Shown here one piece after another: positions 23,035 through 31,384 of a stretch of DNA of 49,660 bases (positions are counted from its first letter, which is position 1; every line of letters begins with the position of its first letter). The stretch comes from Candidatus Magasanikbacteria bacterium RIFOXYD2_FULL_41_14 (GTDB lineage Bacteria; Patescibacteriota; Patescibacteriia; Magasanikbacterales; GWA2-37-8), in assembly GCA_001784475.1 (NCBI GenBank), contig MFRE01000015.1, positions 1-49,660 of the forward strand. Direction: 5' to 3'. The notes beneath the pieces are model-generated. The model did not search any database. It had not been told where the DNA came from and was given only the letters and a program-made list of their open reading frames with translations. A program made the position numbers and the translations under genes.

Positions 23035-23862
23035 ATGGAGGACACTAAAATCGCAATTTTTAAGAAAAAGGAGATTCGGAAGGTATTGTTTAATAAGGAG
23101 TGGTGGTTTTCGGTTATTGATGTTGTCGGGGCGTTGACTGATACTGATAGGCCGAGTGCCTATTGGACGGCCATGAAGGCGCGCACGAATAGTGACGAGG
23201 GTGTTGAGTTATCTACAATTTGTAGACAACTGAAACTGAAGTCGTCCGATGGAAAGTTTTACGAAACTGATTGCGCCAACACCGAAGGCATCTTCCGCAT
23301 AATTCAATCAATTCCATCTCCCAAAGCCGAACCATTCAAACGTTGGCTCGCCAAAGTCGGCTATGAACGCGTTCAGGAAATCGAAGATCCGGAATTGGGG
23401 CAAAAACGCACGCGCATGTTGTATAAATTAAAAGGTTACCCGGATGCTTGGATTGAAAAACGGATGCGTGGAATTGATATTCGCGAAATTTTGACTGATG
23501 AATGGAATAAGCATGAAGTGAAACTGCAAAAAGAATATGAAATTTTAACAGCTGAAATTGCCAATGCTACTTTTGGAGTAACACCAAGTAAGCATAAAAA
23601 AATAAAAGGACTCAAAAGAGAAAATTTACGCGACCACATGAGCAATTTGGAATTAATTTTTTCTATGTTGGGTGAAGCGGCGACTACGGAAATTGTTAAG
23701 ACCGAACATCCGCTGGGATTTGATGACAACAAAAAAGTCGCTAAACGTGGTGGTGGCGTGGCTGGGTTAGCGCGCAGTCAGATGGAAATTGAGACCGGGA
23801 AAAAGGTGGTGAGCAAAGATAATTTCCTGCCGTTACTTAAAGGCAAGAAACGATTGAAATAA
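23035..23862 (+). CDS. Bro-N domain (phage antirepressor-like) protein
   Basis: A 275-residue protein. The N-terminal 115 residues match the Bro-N fold: IAIFKKKEIRKVLFNKEWWF, VIDVVGALTDTDRPSAYW and SPKAEPFKRWLAKVGYERVQ. The second half is basic and helical (HKKIKGLKRENLRDHM, RGGGVAGLARSQMEIETGKK). Stand-alone proteins of this kind occur in phages and also in many Patescibacteria chromosomes. Function is unknown but DNA binding is likely. There is no adjacent integrase or phage structural gene, so this looks chromosomal or a domesticated relic. It sits between a terminator and its own promoter region on one side and the DUF378 gene on the other. Confidence 0.8.
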   Translation: MEDTKIAIFKKKEIRKVLFNKEWWFSVIDVVGALTDTDRPSAYWTAMKARTNSDEGVELSTICRQLKLKSSDGKFYETDCANTEGIFRIIQSIPSPKAEPFKRWLAKVGYERVQEIEDPELGQKRTRMLYKLKGYPDAWIEKRMRGIDIREILTDEWNKHEVKLQKEYEILTAEIANATFGVTPSKHKKIKGLKRENLRDHMSNLELIFSMLGEAATTEIVKTEHPLGFDDNKKVAKRGGGVAGLARSQMEIETGKKVVSKDNFLPLLKGKKRLK

Positions 23863-23887
23863 TTTGTGGTTCTCTTCTCCAAACTAT

Positions 23888-23895
23888 GCTATACT
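23888..23895 (+). promoter_or_regulatory. Extended -10 promoter of the DUF378 gene
   Basis: TGCTATACT lies 32 bases upstream of ATG 23928. The string TATGCTATACT is shared with the promoter at 9.53 kb. Confidence 0.55.
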
Positions 23896-23927
23896 ATAAA
23901 TAGTTTTATTCATAACATTCACACTAT

Positions 23928-24227
23928 ATGTGCATGGGAAAAAGCAAAATGTGCGTAGGCCATTTGGTGGCCGGCGCGCTCGTAGTCGTTGGCGCCCTGA
24001 ATTGGGGTTTGGTCGGTTTATTTAGTTTCAATTTGGTGAACGCCATTTTAGGTGGCGCACCAGTGATAGAGCGTTTAGTTTATGTGCTGGTAGGATTGGC
24101 AGCATTGTTTATGCTCGCGATGTGCCATTGTAAAAAGTGTGGCATGGGTGGCGGTAGTTGCTGTAAAAAAGATGGCGAAGCCACTGCTACTGGCGATTCG
24201 TGTTGTGGTGGTGAAAAGAAGATGTAA
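23928..24227 (+). CDS. DUF378-like small membrane protein with Cys-rich tail
   Basis: A 99-residue protein with two membrane helices (LVAGALVVVGALNWGLVGLF and ERLVYVLVGLAALFMLAM), characteristic of DUF378, where NWGLVG is the signature. The C-terminal 35 residues contain repeated cysteines (CHCKKCGMGGGSCCKK, DSCCGG), which could bind metal, and are unusual for the family. Start options are ATG 23928 or ATG 23934, since MCMGK contains two. The gene is monocistronic, bounded by its own promoter and terminator. Confidence 0.8.
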   Translation: MCMGKSKMCVGHLVAGALVVVGALNWGLVGLFSFNLVNAILGGAPVIERLVYVLVGLAALFMLAMCHCKKCGMGGGSCCKKDGEATATGDSCCGGEKKM

Positions 24228-24237
24228 AGTTAATTGG

Positions 24238-24272
24238 TAAAAAATGCCCGCCTCATCGGTGGGTATTTTTTT
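24238..24272 (+). terminator. Rho-independent terminator after the DUF378 gene
   Basis: AATGCCCGCC and GGTGGGTATT arms (with G-U pairs) around TCATC, followed by a run of eight T. Confidence 0.85.
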
Positions 24273-24288
24273 TACTTGTCTTTTGTTT

Positions 24289-24360
24289 TGTCATTCCCGC
24301 GCAAGCGGGAATCCAGAAGTTTAATAACGTGACTGGATCCCCGTTTTCACGGGGATGACA
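24289..24360. repeat. Family A palindromic element (TGTCATTCCCGCG...GGGGATGACA)
   Basis: A 72-base inverted repeat with arms TCATTCCCGCGCAAGCGGGA and GGATCCCCGTTTTCACGGGG. It sits between two convergent genes and ends four bases before the aminotransferase stop. Its arms match those of the copy inside tsaE. Confidence 0.9.
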
Positions 24361-24364
24361 GCCG

Positions 24365-25765
24365 TTAGGCAAAGTATTTTTTTACCAGTTCCTCAATTTT
24401 TGTATCGACATCAGCTGCTAATAATGGAGGAGTAGCATTGGATTTTTCAATTAATTCTATTACCACTTTTAAAACATGTTTCATACCGGGGATAATATGA
24501 TTATCGCGGTCTTCGGCATAAGAAAAACGAACAAAGCCGGCACCCATTGAGCCAAAATCGCTGCCAGCTAAAGTCGCAATGCCTTTTTCCGTTAATAACC
24601 AATCAACCAGCTGTTTGTCGCTCTTAATTTTTAAATCATTTTTAACATAAGGCAAGTCCAGAACTTTATGAAAACTGGGAAAAAGGTAGAAGGCGCCTTC
24701 GGCCACGTTTGGCACAACATAGGGCGACAACAAACGCAGGGCCGCTTCCACAAATTTACCCTTGTTTTCGTATTGTATGAAATCTTTATTAATAATTTCT
24801 TGAACTTTGTCGCCAATGTATTCATATTTGCATCCATCTAATTCCACCTCGCCAAAAATTACCCCAGCCACAATTTGGGAAAAGCGGGGGACGGCGGTAT
24901 ATTTATTTATGGCGAACTTGCCAAATATTTCAATTACCCAGGTCGGTGCCACAATAAATCCTAGCCGCCAGCCAGTCATGGCAAAATTTTTTGAAAATCC
25001 ATTTAGGTTGATGGTGTAATCTAACATCCCTGGTAGTGATAGAAAACTAAATTGATGTTTATCTCCGCCAAAGACAATTTGGTCATAAATATCATCAAAT
25101 ACCACAAAACATTTATATTCACGTACCAGTTCTGCAATTTGTTCCAACTTTTCTTTACCAAATACCATGCCGGTCGGGTTTTGGGGGGTGTTTAACATCA
25201 AGAGTTTTACTTGATTGTTTTCCGATAGTATTTTTTTTAAATCTTCCACTTCAAATTCTAAAGTGTTTTTATTTTCATCGCGACGTGCGTTCCAATTTAG
25301 CACATTGCCATGATTATAAAATTCAGCTAATGAGGCATAAATCGGATAGCCGGGATTTTGGACAATAATTTTATCACCCGGCGCCACCAATGCTTGAATA
25401 CTCATCTCAATTACCGGTTTACCACCCGGCTGTAGCATTACATTATCTTTAGTAATATTTACGCCTCTGGTTTTGCTCCAATAGCGGGCGATATTCTCAC
25501 GCACTTGAGGATAACCGGCAAAATGACCATATTTAGTTTGTTTGTCCTGAAGGGCTTTAATAGCAGTATTAATTATTGGTTCTGGAGTTTTTGGTCCAGT
25601 ATCGCCTACGTGAAATTTATAAATCTGGGGAAATTTTCCCGATTTTTCTACTTCCATAACTTTCGCTCCAAAATCAAACGCTGATTCTGTGCCTAAATAA
25701 TTTAAGGACGGGTTGATTGTAACATTTGGTGTGAGATTTTTGTCGGTGAGAAATTTTGGTAGCAT
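24365..25765 (-). CDS. PLP-dependent aminotransferase, class I/II (second copy)
   Basis: A 466-residue aminotransferase of the aspartate-aminotransferase fold. Motifs include LMLNTPQNPTGMVFGK, FVVFDDIYDQIVFGG and NGFSKNFAMTGWRLG, where Lys would hold PLP, and the C-terminal GFVRFSYAED Arg motif. It is longer than the copy at 2.9 kb (385 residues), mainly in the N-terminus and middle. It is not in an amino-acid operon, with a transketolase gene next on the same strand upstream. Substrate unknown: aspartate, alanine or an aromatic amino acid is possible. Confidence 0.87.
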   Translation of the reverse strand: MLPKFLTDKNLTPNVTINPSLNYLGTESAFDFGAKVMEVEKSGKFPQIYKFHVGDTGPKTPEPIINTAIKALQDKQTKYGHFAGYPQVRENIARYWSKTRGVNITKDNVMLQPGGKPVIEMSIQALVAPGDKIIVQNPGYPIYASLAEFYNHGNVLNWNARRDENKNTLEFEVEDLKKILSENNQVKLLMLNTPQNPTGMVFGKEKLEQIAELVREYKCFVVFDDIYDQIVFGGDKHQFSFLSLPGMLDYTINLNGFSKNFAMTGWRLGFIVAPTWVIEIFGKFAINKYTAVPRFSQIVAGVIFGEVELDGCKYEYIGDKVQEIINKDFIQYENKGKFVEAALRLLSPYVVPNVAEGAFYLFPSFHKVLDLPYVKNDLKIKSDKQLVDWLLTEKGIATLAGSDFGSMGAGFVRFSYAEDRDNHIIPGMKHVLKVVIELIEKSNATPPLLAADVDTKIEELVKKYFA

Positions 25766-25889
25766 AAATTATTTTAGATTTATGATTTTAGATTGTAGAG
25801 CGAGTCAGACAACTTTTTTTCAGAAAGCGTAACCACGGCCGAGCGGCCAAGGGTGTGTTTTTTAAGGATGGTTGTACGGTGAGCGATAT

Positions 25890-28130
25890 TTATTTGCTAG
25901 CCCTTAAAATTTTCTTTTTTAAATCCTGCGCCGTAAACCCGGCCACTTCATAAACTTCTTTCGGATTGCCGGAAGTCAAATAAGTATCAATCGCAATCGT
26001 CCGTTTATCATAATCGCTCGGCAATAAAAACGGATATAAAAATCCTTTCCAGCCATTATGCATCGCGACCACGCGGCTGCGGTCTTCATCTGAACAAATT
26101 TCATTGGCCTTGGTCGGATTGGTTTTGCGTAAGTCCTCGTATAATTCCGGCGATGTGACGGCAATAATTTTTACATCCAATCCGCCCGCTTCTAATTCCG
26201 GCACAATTTCTAAAGTATTGGCCAAAACCTGCGCTCCGCAAATCGCGAGGGCAATTTTTCGTCCGCCATTTTCCGAATAATTTTTAAACACATACGCGCC
26301 GTTCACCGCCTCGCGCGCTTCGGGCACGCCATTGCCACGGGCAAATACCACTGTATCTGGTCGCGCAACTGACAACGCAATTGGTTCGCCTTTTTCTAAT
26401 GCGTAAAACAACATTTCAATGGTTTCATTCGCGTCCATTGGTTTGTAAACTTTTATGCCTGGATAGGCATTGTACATGCTCATCCAAAATAGACCCTGAT
26501 GCGTCGGCCCATCTTCGCCGGTTTCTGGTCCATCGTGAGCGGCCAGCACAATAAAAAATCCTTTGTGTTCGGGGTATAAATGATTATTAATCAAAGTCAA
26601 ACGCACGCAGTTCGTCATCATGGAGGTGAACACGCCGTAAGAAGCAAAAACAGATACGGGTGCGAAATTACCAGGCAAGCGGTCGGTCGTAATCGCCGTG
26701 CCAAACATTGCCATATTTTGTTCAGCAATGCCAAAACGTACACCTCGGCCCAGCGGATTATCGGGAGTAATTATACCAAAAACATTTTCCGCTTTAGCAG
26801 TTAAAACCGATTTAGCCAAATCACCGGCGCCAGCATAGAAAAACGCGGTTTCTTTCATTAACCAATCAAACCAGGATTGGGTGGCTTTGCGAGTGGCAAC
26901 ATTTTTCCCTTGTTCAAAAACTAATTCAGCTGGCAATGTTTCTGGACGTTTGATGTTAGTTGGATTTATCAGGGCGCGTCCAGATAAAGTCGTTGTCATT
27001 TTTGCGACTAATTCGTTTTCCGGTTTTATTTTTTCAGCCACTACTTTTAAGCGCTCACAAACATATTGCGCTAATTCTGGAGTTAAACTTTTTAAAATAA
27101 CCTCAATATCTTTATCAGTTTCTTTTTCCACACCTGGGATGTCAAAGCCTAAATTTTTGATGATTTCCACATAGTCTGGAAATTTAGCTGGTGTGCCGTG
27201 ACTTTCAGCTGTGTTTTCCATTTTGCCATAACCTTGGCCTTTGCGCGCATGCGCCAAAACTACGGTTGGGCGTTTGTTGCTAAAACCACCAGCTGCTTTT
27301 TTGTAAGCATAAGCCAACTCTAAAACATCATGGCCATTAACTTCAATTACATTCCAACCCAATCCTAGCCAATGGTTAATGTAAGGTGTCGCAATCACTT
27401 CATTTATATCGCCGTCAATGCCATAGTGATTATAATCCAAATTAACAATTAAATTATCTTGGCCAAGCGAGACCGCCACATTACGGGCTTCATAACTCAT
27501 TCCTTCTTCACTTTCGGCATCGCCCATAATCACAAAAACCTTCGTGTCTAATCCGCAGGATTTATGCACTGCAGCCATACCAGACGCACCGGATAAACCA
27601 TGCCCAGACGGGCCAGTGCCAAAATCGGCTAACGGGCTATATGCCTCGACATGACCTTGCGGACCATCGGGTCGGCGGAAACGGTCCAAATGTTTGGCCA
27701 TCACTGCGTGTATTTTTTCCGTATCAAAACTTTCTCCGGTTAATTTTAGTGATTCATAAATTATAGCGAGCATGGCGTAAAGAGCGGGGGAGCAGTGTCC
27801 GGCTGACCAAATCAATCGGTCGCGTCCGGGATTTTTCGGGTCAAGCGCATTAAAACTCATTGCCCCCGAAAGTACCATGGCTAAAATCATTTCTGCTTTA
27901 GCGGAAGATCCTGGGTGGCCCGAGCGAGCTGCTTCTACTGCCGAAAAAATAAAGCCACGCAAGATGCGGGCCAAATCACTTAATTTTTCTTTATCAATCC
28001 CGTCCATGGGCGCCAAATCCAATTTTTGTAAATTCAAATATTGGCCACCTTGCAGTTCGTTTTTAAATCTGCTGGGTTCAGTATTTCTTAATTGTTCCAA
28101 TTCTTCTGATTTTAGGATATTATAGTGCAT
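25890..28130 (-). CDS. tkt: Transketolase
   Basis: A thiamine-diphosphate enzyme of the non-oxidative pentose phosphate pathway. Motifs are RSGHPGSSAKAEM, SGHGLSGASGMAA, the TPP motif MGDAESEEGMSYEA (usually GDG, here GDA) with LIVNLDYN, and RFGIAEQNMAMFG, ending with HDGPETGEDGPTHQG and a Rossmann-like C-terminal domain. Length is 746 residues from ATG 28130; the ORF track starts at a TTG seven codons earlier. That is longer than E. coli TktA (~660), because of an N-terminal extension and extra loops. A promoter lies immediately upstream on the same strand. Confidence 0.96.
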   Translation of the reverse strand: MHYNILKSEELEQLRNTEPSRFKNELQGGQYLNLQKLDLAPMDGIDKEKLSDLARILRGFIFSAVEAARSGHPGSSAKAEMILAMVLSGAMSFNALDPKNPGRDRLIWSAGHCSPALYAMLAIIYESLKLTGESFDTEKIHAVMAKHLDRFRRPDGPQGHVEAYSPLADFGTGPSGHGLSGASGMAAVHKSCGLDTKVFVIMGDAESEEGMSYEARNVAVSLGQDNLIVNLDYNHYGIDGDINEVIATPYINHWLGLGWNVIEVNGHDVLELAYAYKKAAGGFSNKRPTVVLAHARKGQGYGKMENTAESHGTPAKFPDYVEIIKNLGFDIPGVEKETDKDIEVILKSLTPELAQYVCERLKVVAEKIKPENELVAKMTTTLSGRALINPTNIKRPETLPAELVFEQGKNVATRKATQSWFDWLMKETAFFYAGAGDLAKSVLTAKAENVFGIITPDNPLGRGVRFGIAEQNMAMFGTAITTDRLPGNFAPVSVFASYGVFTSMMTNCVRLTLINNHLYPEHKGFFIVLAAHDGPETGEDGPTHQGLFWMSMYNAYPGIKVYKPMDANETIEMLFYALEKGEPIALSVARPDTVVFARGNGVPEAREAVNGAYVFKNYSENGGRKIALAICGAQVLANTLEIVPELEAGGLDVKIIAVTSPELYEDLRKTNPTKANEICSDEDRSRVVAMHNGWKGFLYPFLLPSDYDKRTIAIDTYLTSGNPKEVYEVAGFTAQDLKKKILRASK

Positions 28131-28161
28131 ATTTTGGTTGATTTTAAACAAAATTGATGTT

Positions 28162-28189
28162 ATTATAACAGATGTTAGATATTATTCAA
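28162..28189 (-). promoter_or_regulatory. Promoter of transketolase
   Basis: Minus strand: TTGAAT, 16-base spacer, TATAAT. It overlaps the start codon of the divergent alkD gene. Confidence 0.65.
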
Positions 28190-28914
28190 TGGCAAGTGTG
28201 GATATATTAGAAGCAATTAAAATTGATTTGAAAAAAGCTGGTAACGCTAAGCGAGCACAGCATAGTTTAAGTTTTTTCAAAACCGGTCCAGGAGAATATG
28301 GAGAAGGGGATAAGTTTTTGGGCGTGACAATGCCAGCGATTAGGGTGGTGGTTAGAAAATATTGGGATAATATTAGTGTGGCACAAGTGTCAAAACTTTT
28401 AAGTTCAATTTGGCATGAAGAGCGGATGGCAGGACTTTTGATTTTGGTAGAAAAATTTGGCCGAGCTACTGCACCAGAAAAAGCCAAAATATATCATCTT
28501 TACTTAAAAAATATTAAAGGCAGTATTAATAATTGGGATCTGGTGGATTTAACAGCACCACGGATTGTGGGCATGTATTTAATTGATAAAAGTCGTTTGC
28601 CGTTGTATAAATTGGCCGTATCCAAAAATTTATGGGAGCGCCGTGTTGCTATTTTGTCTACTTTTTGCTATATTTATAGTAGCGATGGTAGTGACGCTTT
28701 AAAGATTTCGGCTTTGCTTTTAAAAGATAGACACGATTTAATTCATAAGGCAGTCGGTTGGATGTTGCGTGAAGTTGGAAAGCGTTGTGATACTCGGAAG
28801 CTGGAAGATTTTCTAGCAAAACACGCTCCTGAAATGCCTCGCACAATGTTGCGTTATGCAATTGAAAAACTACCGTTGGCTAGGCGTAAGTATTGGCTAA
28901 ATTTTAAATTATAG
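28189..28914 (+). CDS. DNA alkylation repair glycosylase AlkD family
   Basis: A HEAT-like repeat protein that removes alkylated purines such as N3- and N7-methyl bases. The 241-residue protein shows FLGVTMPAIRVVVRKYW at the N-terminus, NNWDLVDLTAPRIVG in the middle, LWERRVAILSTF and HDLIHKAVGWMLREVGKR near the C-terminus, all typical of AlkD. ATG 28189 is chosen; the ORF track adds 17 residues from a TTG that lie over the divergent tkt promoter. The gene is divergent from tkt and followed by a hypothetical protein. Confidence 0.9.
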   Translation: MASVDILEAIKIDLKKAGNAKRAQHSLSFFKTGPGEYGEGDKFLGVTMPAIRVVVRKYWDNISVAQVSKLLSSIWHEERMAGLLILVEKFGRATAPEKAKIYHLYLKNIKGSINNWDLVDLTAPRIVGMYLIDKSRLPLYKLAVSKNLWERRVAILSTFCYIYSSDGSDALKISALLLKDRHDLIHKAVGWMLREVGKRCDTRKLEDFLAKHAPEMPRTMLRYAIEKLPLARRKYWLNFKL

Positions 28915-28968
28915 AATTAATCATAGATTTAATTATAGAATTAAATACGGAAATTAAACTTATTTTAT

Positions 28969-29721
28969 ATGGGTATAAGTAGTGGGAGTGGAGGGGGTCG
29001 AGGGTTTGACCCAGACAATTTGCCTGTTCCAACCGATGTTTTGCGAGATTATCAAAAACCGGACTATTCACATTTAAATGCTGTTGATTTGAAAGCAAGG
29101 ATGCGTGTGGTTGAACGTATTGGTGACTTTAGTCCAATTTTAGATCTATATAGAGCGGAAGTGGACGCTTGGCGTCGGTATGCCGATACCCTTGGTTATT
29201 TTGAAGATTTAGCTTGGATGGTGCCACCGGGACTAACTTTAGATGGGGCAATTAAGGCTGGATTATTTACTAAAAATCCTGAGAAAAAAGGTGGTATTCA
29301 AACTGGCGAAGAAATGCTCGCTCTGGTCCAAGAGCCACCGACCACTGATTCCATAGTTTTGTGGATACCGCAAATGATAGATAATAGTGACTCTAAAGAT
29401 GTAGCCACACAACAGCGGATGATCGGAGGGTTGACCCAACAGGTTGGGTTGCCAGCTGGGCGCACACCTAGTTTTGGCTCTGCCACCCTTTTGACAAATT
29501 TGATTTTGGGCTATAGACGTGAAACTGGTAATATGGAGGAGAATATGCCACCCAAAGGTAAGTTTGTTCGTACTGATACGTTGGATAAAGATGGCCACCG
29601 AGTTTGTATTGGCGGTGGCTCTGGCAATGGCAACATATGGTTTGTGGGTGACCGTGATGACCAGGCAACTTTTGGATTAGGTTGTTATATGACCTTGACT
29701 TTACCAAGACCCAAAATATAA
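28969..29721 (+). CDS. Hypothetical soluble protein, 250 aa
   Basis: I do not recognise this protein. It has a Gly/Ser-rich N-terminus (MGISSGSGGGRGFDP), a mixed middle with RMRVVERIGDFSPILDLY and several Trp, then PPTTDSIVLWIPQMIDNS, GLPAGRTPSFGSATLLTNLI, and a C-terminus of strand-like sequence ending FGLGCYMTLTLPRPKI. No signal peptide or membrane segment is seen. It lies 54 bases after alkD in a TTAAT-rich spacer with TTATAGAATTAA-type repeats, and seven bases before the YidC-like gene. Other unfamiliar genes are similarly placed among housekeeping genes in this window. Confidence 0.55.
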   Translation: MGISSGSGGGRGFDPDNLPVPTDVLRDYQKPDYSHLNAVDLKARMRVVERIGDFSPILDLYRAEVDAWRRYADTLGYFEDLAWMVPPGLTLDGAIKAGLFTKNPEKKGGIQTGEEMLALVQEPPTTDSIVLWIPQMIDNSDSKDVATQQRMIGGLTQQVGLPAGRTPSFGSATLLTNLILGYRRETGNMEENMPPKGKFVRTDTLDKDGHRVCIGGGSGNGNIWFVGDRDDQATFGLGCYMTLTLPRPKI

Positions 29722-29727
29722 TTTTTT

Positions 29728-30438
29728 ATGCTTGCAAATTTTTGGTATTTTGGCTTGTATCAACCGCTATTTAACGTTTTAATTTGGTTGTACGCTCATG
29801 TGGCCAATGGCAATTTGGGTTGGGCGGTTATTTGGCTTACTGTTTTTTTACGCATAGTACTTTTGCCCTTGACGATTATCTCTGAACGTAATGCCTGGCG
29901 TGAAGAAAAAGCGGAAGAAGAAGCAATCGGCAAGGCCTCGGCTTTTCGCCACGACCGGGTGCTGTTCAAATCCGAAGTGCGCGCCATTATGAAGCGTCAT
30001 AAAATTTCACCATGGGCCAAAGTGGCTGCTCTGGGAATTCAGCTGTTGGTGTTAGTTTTGCTGTATCAAGTATTTGTGCGCGGTATAACTGGTGAACGCA
30101 TGTCTCATATTTTGTATTCCTTTGTTGATTTACCAGGCAAGATAAATATAATTTTTTACGGATTTAATATTGGAGCTCGTCACGACGTTTTTTGGGCCGG
30201 TATCTGTGCGTTATATTTGTTTGGCACGATAGTTTGGGAAAACCGTGGCCACAAATGGACGACTGGTCAGGCGTTTTTCTTGTTTGCGTTTCCAGCTTTT
30301 ACCTATTTAGCACTTTGGATTTTGCCAATGGTGAAGTCGCTGTTCATTTTGACTTCTATGCTGTTTTCAACTATAATAGAAGGAGCGATGCGCACGGTAT
30401 TTTTGAAGAAGAAAAAACAGGAAAAATCACATCACTAA
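29728..30438 (+). CDS. YidC/Oxa1-like membrane protein insertase
   Basis: The N-terminal LYQPLFNVLIWLYAHVANGN and GWAVIWLTVFLRIVLLPLTI match the first membrane part of YidC/Oxa1 proteins. About five hydrophobic segments are visible in 236 residues. The charged loop after the first domain (EKAEEEAIGKASAFRHDRVL) is the position of the cytosolic coiled coil in YidC. It ends with a basic tail KKKKQEKSHH, common in Gram-positive-type YidC. No lipoprotein signal peptide was seen. It may be the main insertase or a paralog. An SPFH protein gene follows after a repeat array. Confidence 0.75.
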   Translation: MLANFWYFGLYQPLFNVLIWLYAHVANGNLGWAVIWLTVFLRIVLLPLTIISERNAWREEKAEEEAIGKASAFRHDRVLFKSEVRAIMKRHKISPWAKVAALGIQLLVLVLLYQVFVRGITGERMSHILYSFVDLPGKINIIFYGFNIGARHDVFWAGICALYLFGTIVWENRGHKWTTGQAFFLFAFPAFTYLALWILPMVKSLFILTSMLFSTIIEGAMRTVFLKKKKQEKSHH

Positions 30439-30495
30439 ATAACGGATGATTTGATGATTAGAAAATTTGTTGATTGGCTGTGCATGACCAAATCG

Positions 30496-30559
30496 ACCAA
30501 TCAACTAATTAACCAATCAACTAATTAACCAATCAACTAATTCACCAATCAACTAATAT
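30496..30559. repeat. Four tandem 16-bp repeats ending at the SPFH start codon
   Basis: The unit ACCAATCAACTAATTA occurs four times (30496-30511, 30512-30527, 30528-30543, 30544-30559). The last two vary in the final bases, and ATG follows directly. Upstream GTTGATTGG is the inverse of CCAATCAAC, allowing a hairpin with the first repeat. Confidence 0.88.
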
Positions 30560-31135
30560 ATGGCTGGAGATTCTCTTGATAAATTAATGTATTCATTTGT
30601 AGTGGAGGATGTTTTGAAGGGTTTTTTTATTTACGTTCCCCCTGGTTATGTGGCCTGTGTTTATGATATGGGTAGGGGAGTATTGAAAAAGGTTTTAACC
30701 CCAGGATTGCATTTGAAAATTCCATTTTGGCAAAAAGCCAAATTGTTTAATGTGCAGACATTGGAATATGGTATCAATCGTCAGTTTAAGCCGGAGAACG
30801 AAAAAGCCCTGGGCGATATTCCAATTGCCGCTATTACTCAAGATGGTCGGCGCGTAGGGGTGGAGGGAACAATTTTAGTTCGTTTGGATGTCCACCAAAT
30901 CCCAAGTATCTGGCAGACAATTGGTGAGGATTTTGTTGCCAAGATTGTTCGTCCGACAATTCGTAGCCGGATGCGCATGGTATTTTCTCGGTTTGATTAT
31001 AATGATATAGTTGGTTTGAAGCGTGACGCCGTGGAAACTGAATTAAAAAATGAATTAGAGCGTATTTTTTACGCGCGCGGGATATATGTGGAAAATGTTT
31101 TGTTAAGTGAGATTTCACAGATTGCGATGAATTAA
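30560..31135 (+). CDS. Short SPFH/Band 7 (prohibitin-like) protein
   Basis: A 191-residue SPFH domain: FIYVPPGYVACVYDMGRGVL near the N-terminus, LTPGLHLKIPFWQKAKLFN, then ITQDGRRVGVEGTILVRLDV and FARGIYVENVLLSEI-like C-terminal sequence (YARGIYVENVLLSEI). Typical SPFH proteins carry a membrane anchor and a long coiled coil. Here the N-terminus is only weakly hydrophobic and the coiled coil is absent, so the protein is essentially a bare domain. The usual role is scaffolding of membrane proteases or microdomains. It follows the YidC-like gene, so a joint membrane-quality role is possible. Confidence 0.75.
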   Translation: MAGDSLDKLMYSFVVEDVLKGFFIYVPPGYVACVYDMGRGVLKKVLTPGLHLKIPFWQKAKLFNVQTLEYGINRQFKPENEKALGDIPIAAITQDGRRVGVEGTILVRLDVHQIPSIWQTIGEDFVAKIVRPTIRSRMRMVFSRFDYNDIVGLKRDAVETELKNELERIFYARGIYVENVLLSEISQIAMN

Positions 31136-31303
31136 TGGATGCTTCGCTACGCTACGCACCATAAATTTTTTGTTTGGAATATAAAGTTTACAGGGCCCGG
31201 CTTCACTGCGTTGCGCCCGGTAAACCATACTACTAATAAATTAAATATAGAGTAAAGTTTACAGGGCGTAGCCGAAGGCGAAGCGCTGTGGATAACTTGC
31301 TTA
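31136..31303. other. Intergenic spacer with repeated AAAGTTTACAGGGC
   Basis: AAAGTTTACAGGGC occurs twice, about 70 bases apart. The first copy folds with CCCGGTAAAC. GCTTCGCTACGC-type and GCGTAGCCGAAGGC-type arms also occur. One TGTGGATAA (DnaA-box-like) is at 31287, but a single box is not an origin. No gene is evident. Confidence 0.5.
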
Positions 31304-31332
31304 TTGACGAAAAATTGAAAAAGGTATATATT
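31304..31332 (+). promoter_or_regulatory. Promoter of hrcA
   Basis: TTGACG, 17-base spacer, TATATT. The -10 box overlaps the left half of the CIRCE operator, so HrcA binding would block RNA polymerase. Confidence 0.8.
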
Positions 31333-31357
31333 ATCACTCATACAGTATGAGTGATAA
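31331..31357 (+). promoter_or_regulatory. CIRCE heat-shock operator (HrcA-binding site)
   Basis: TTATCACTC-N9-GAGTGATAA, the canonical CIRCE layout TTAGCACTC-N9-GAGTGCTAA with a symmetric change (G to T, C to A) in each half. It precedes hrcA, which encodes the CIRCE repressor, so autoregulation of hrcA-grpE is expected. The inner nine bases also extend the symmetry. Confidence 0.88.
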
Positions 31358-31384
31358 TTTTTTACAGAAAATACCCGTTTTTAC

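Noticed and set aside
23035-23862. Prophage marked by the antirepressor-like Bro-N gene
   Set aside because: No integrase, terminase, capsid or lysis genes are present; Bro-N proteins are common as single chromosomal genes in such genomes.
25830-25885. GGCCGAGCGGCCAAGGGT, resembling a tRNA D arm
   Set aside because: No acceptor, anticodon or T arm can be formed around it; at most a decayed fragment, so not annotated.
30496-30559. CRISPR array
   Set aside because: The four 16-bp units are directly adjacent without spacers, so this is a simple tandem repeat.
31287-31295. TGTGGATAA, a perfect DnaA-box complement, as a replication origin
   Set aside because: It is a single box, with no cluster, no AT-rich unwinding region with repeats and no dnaA or dnaN nearby.
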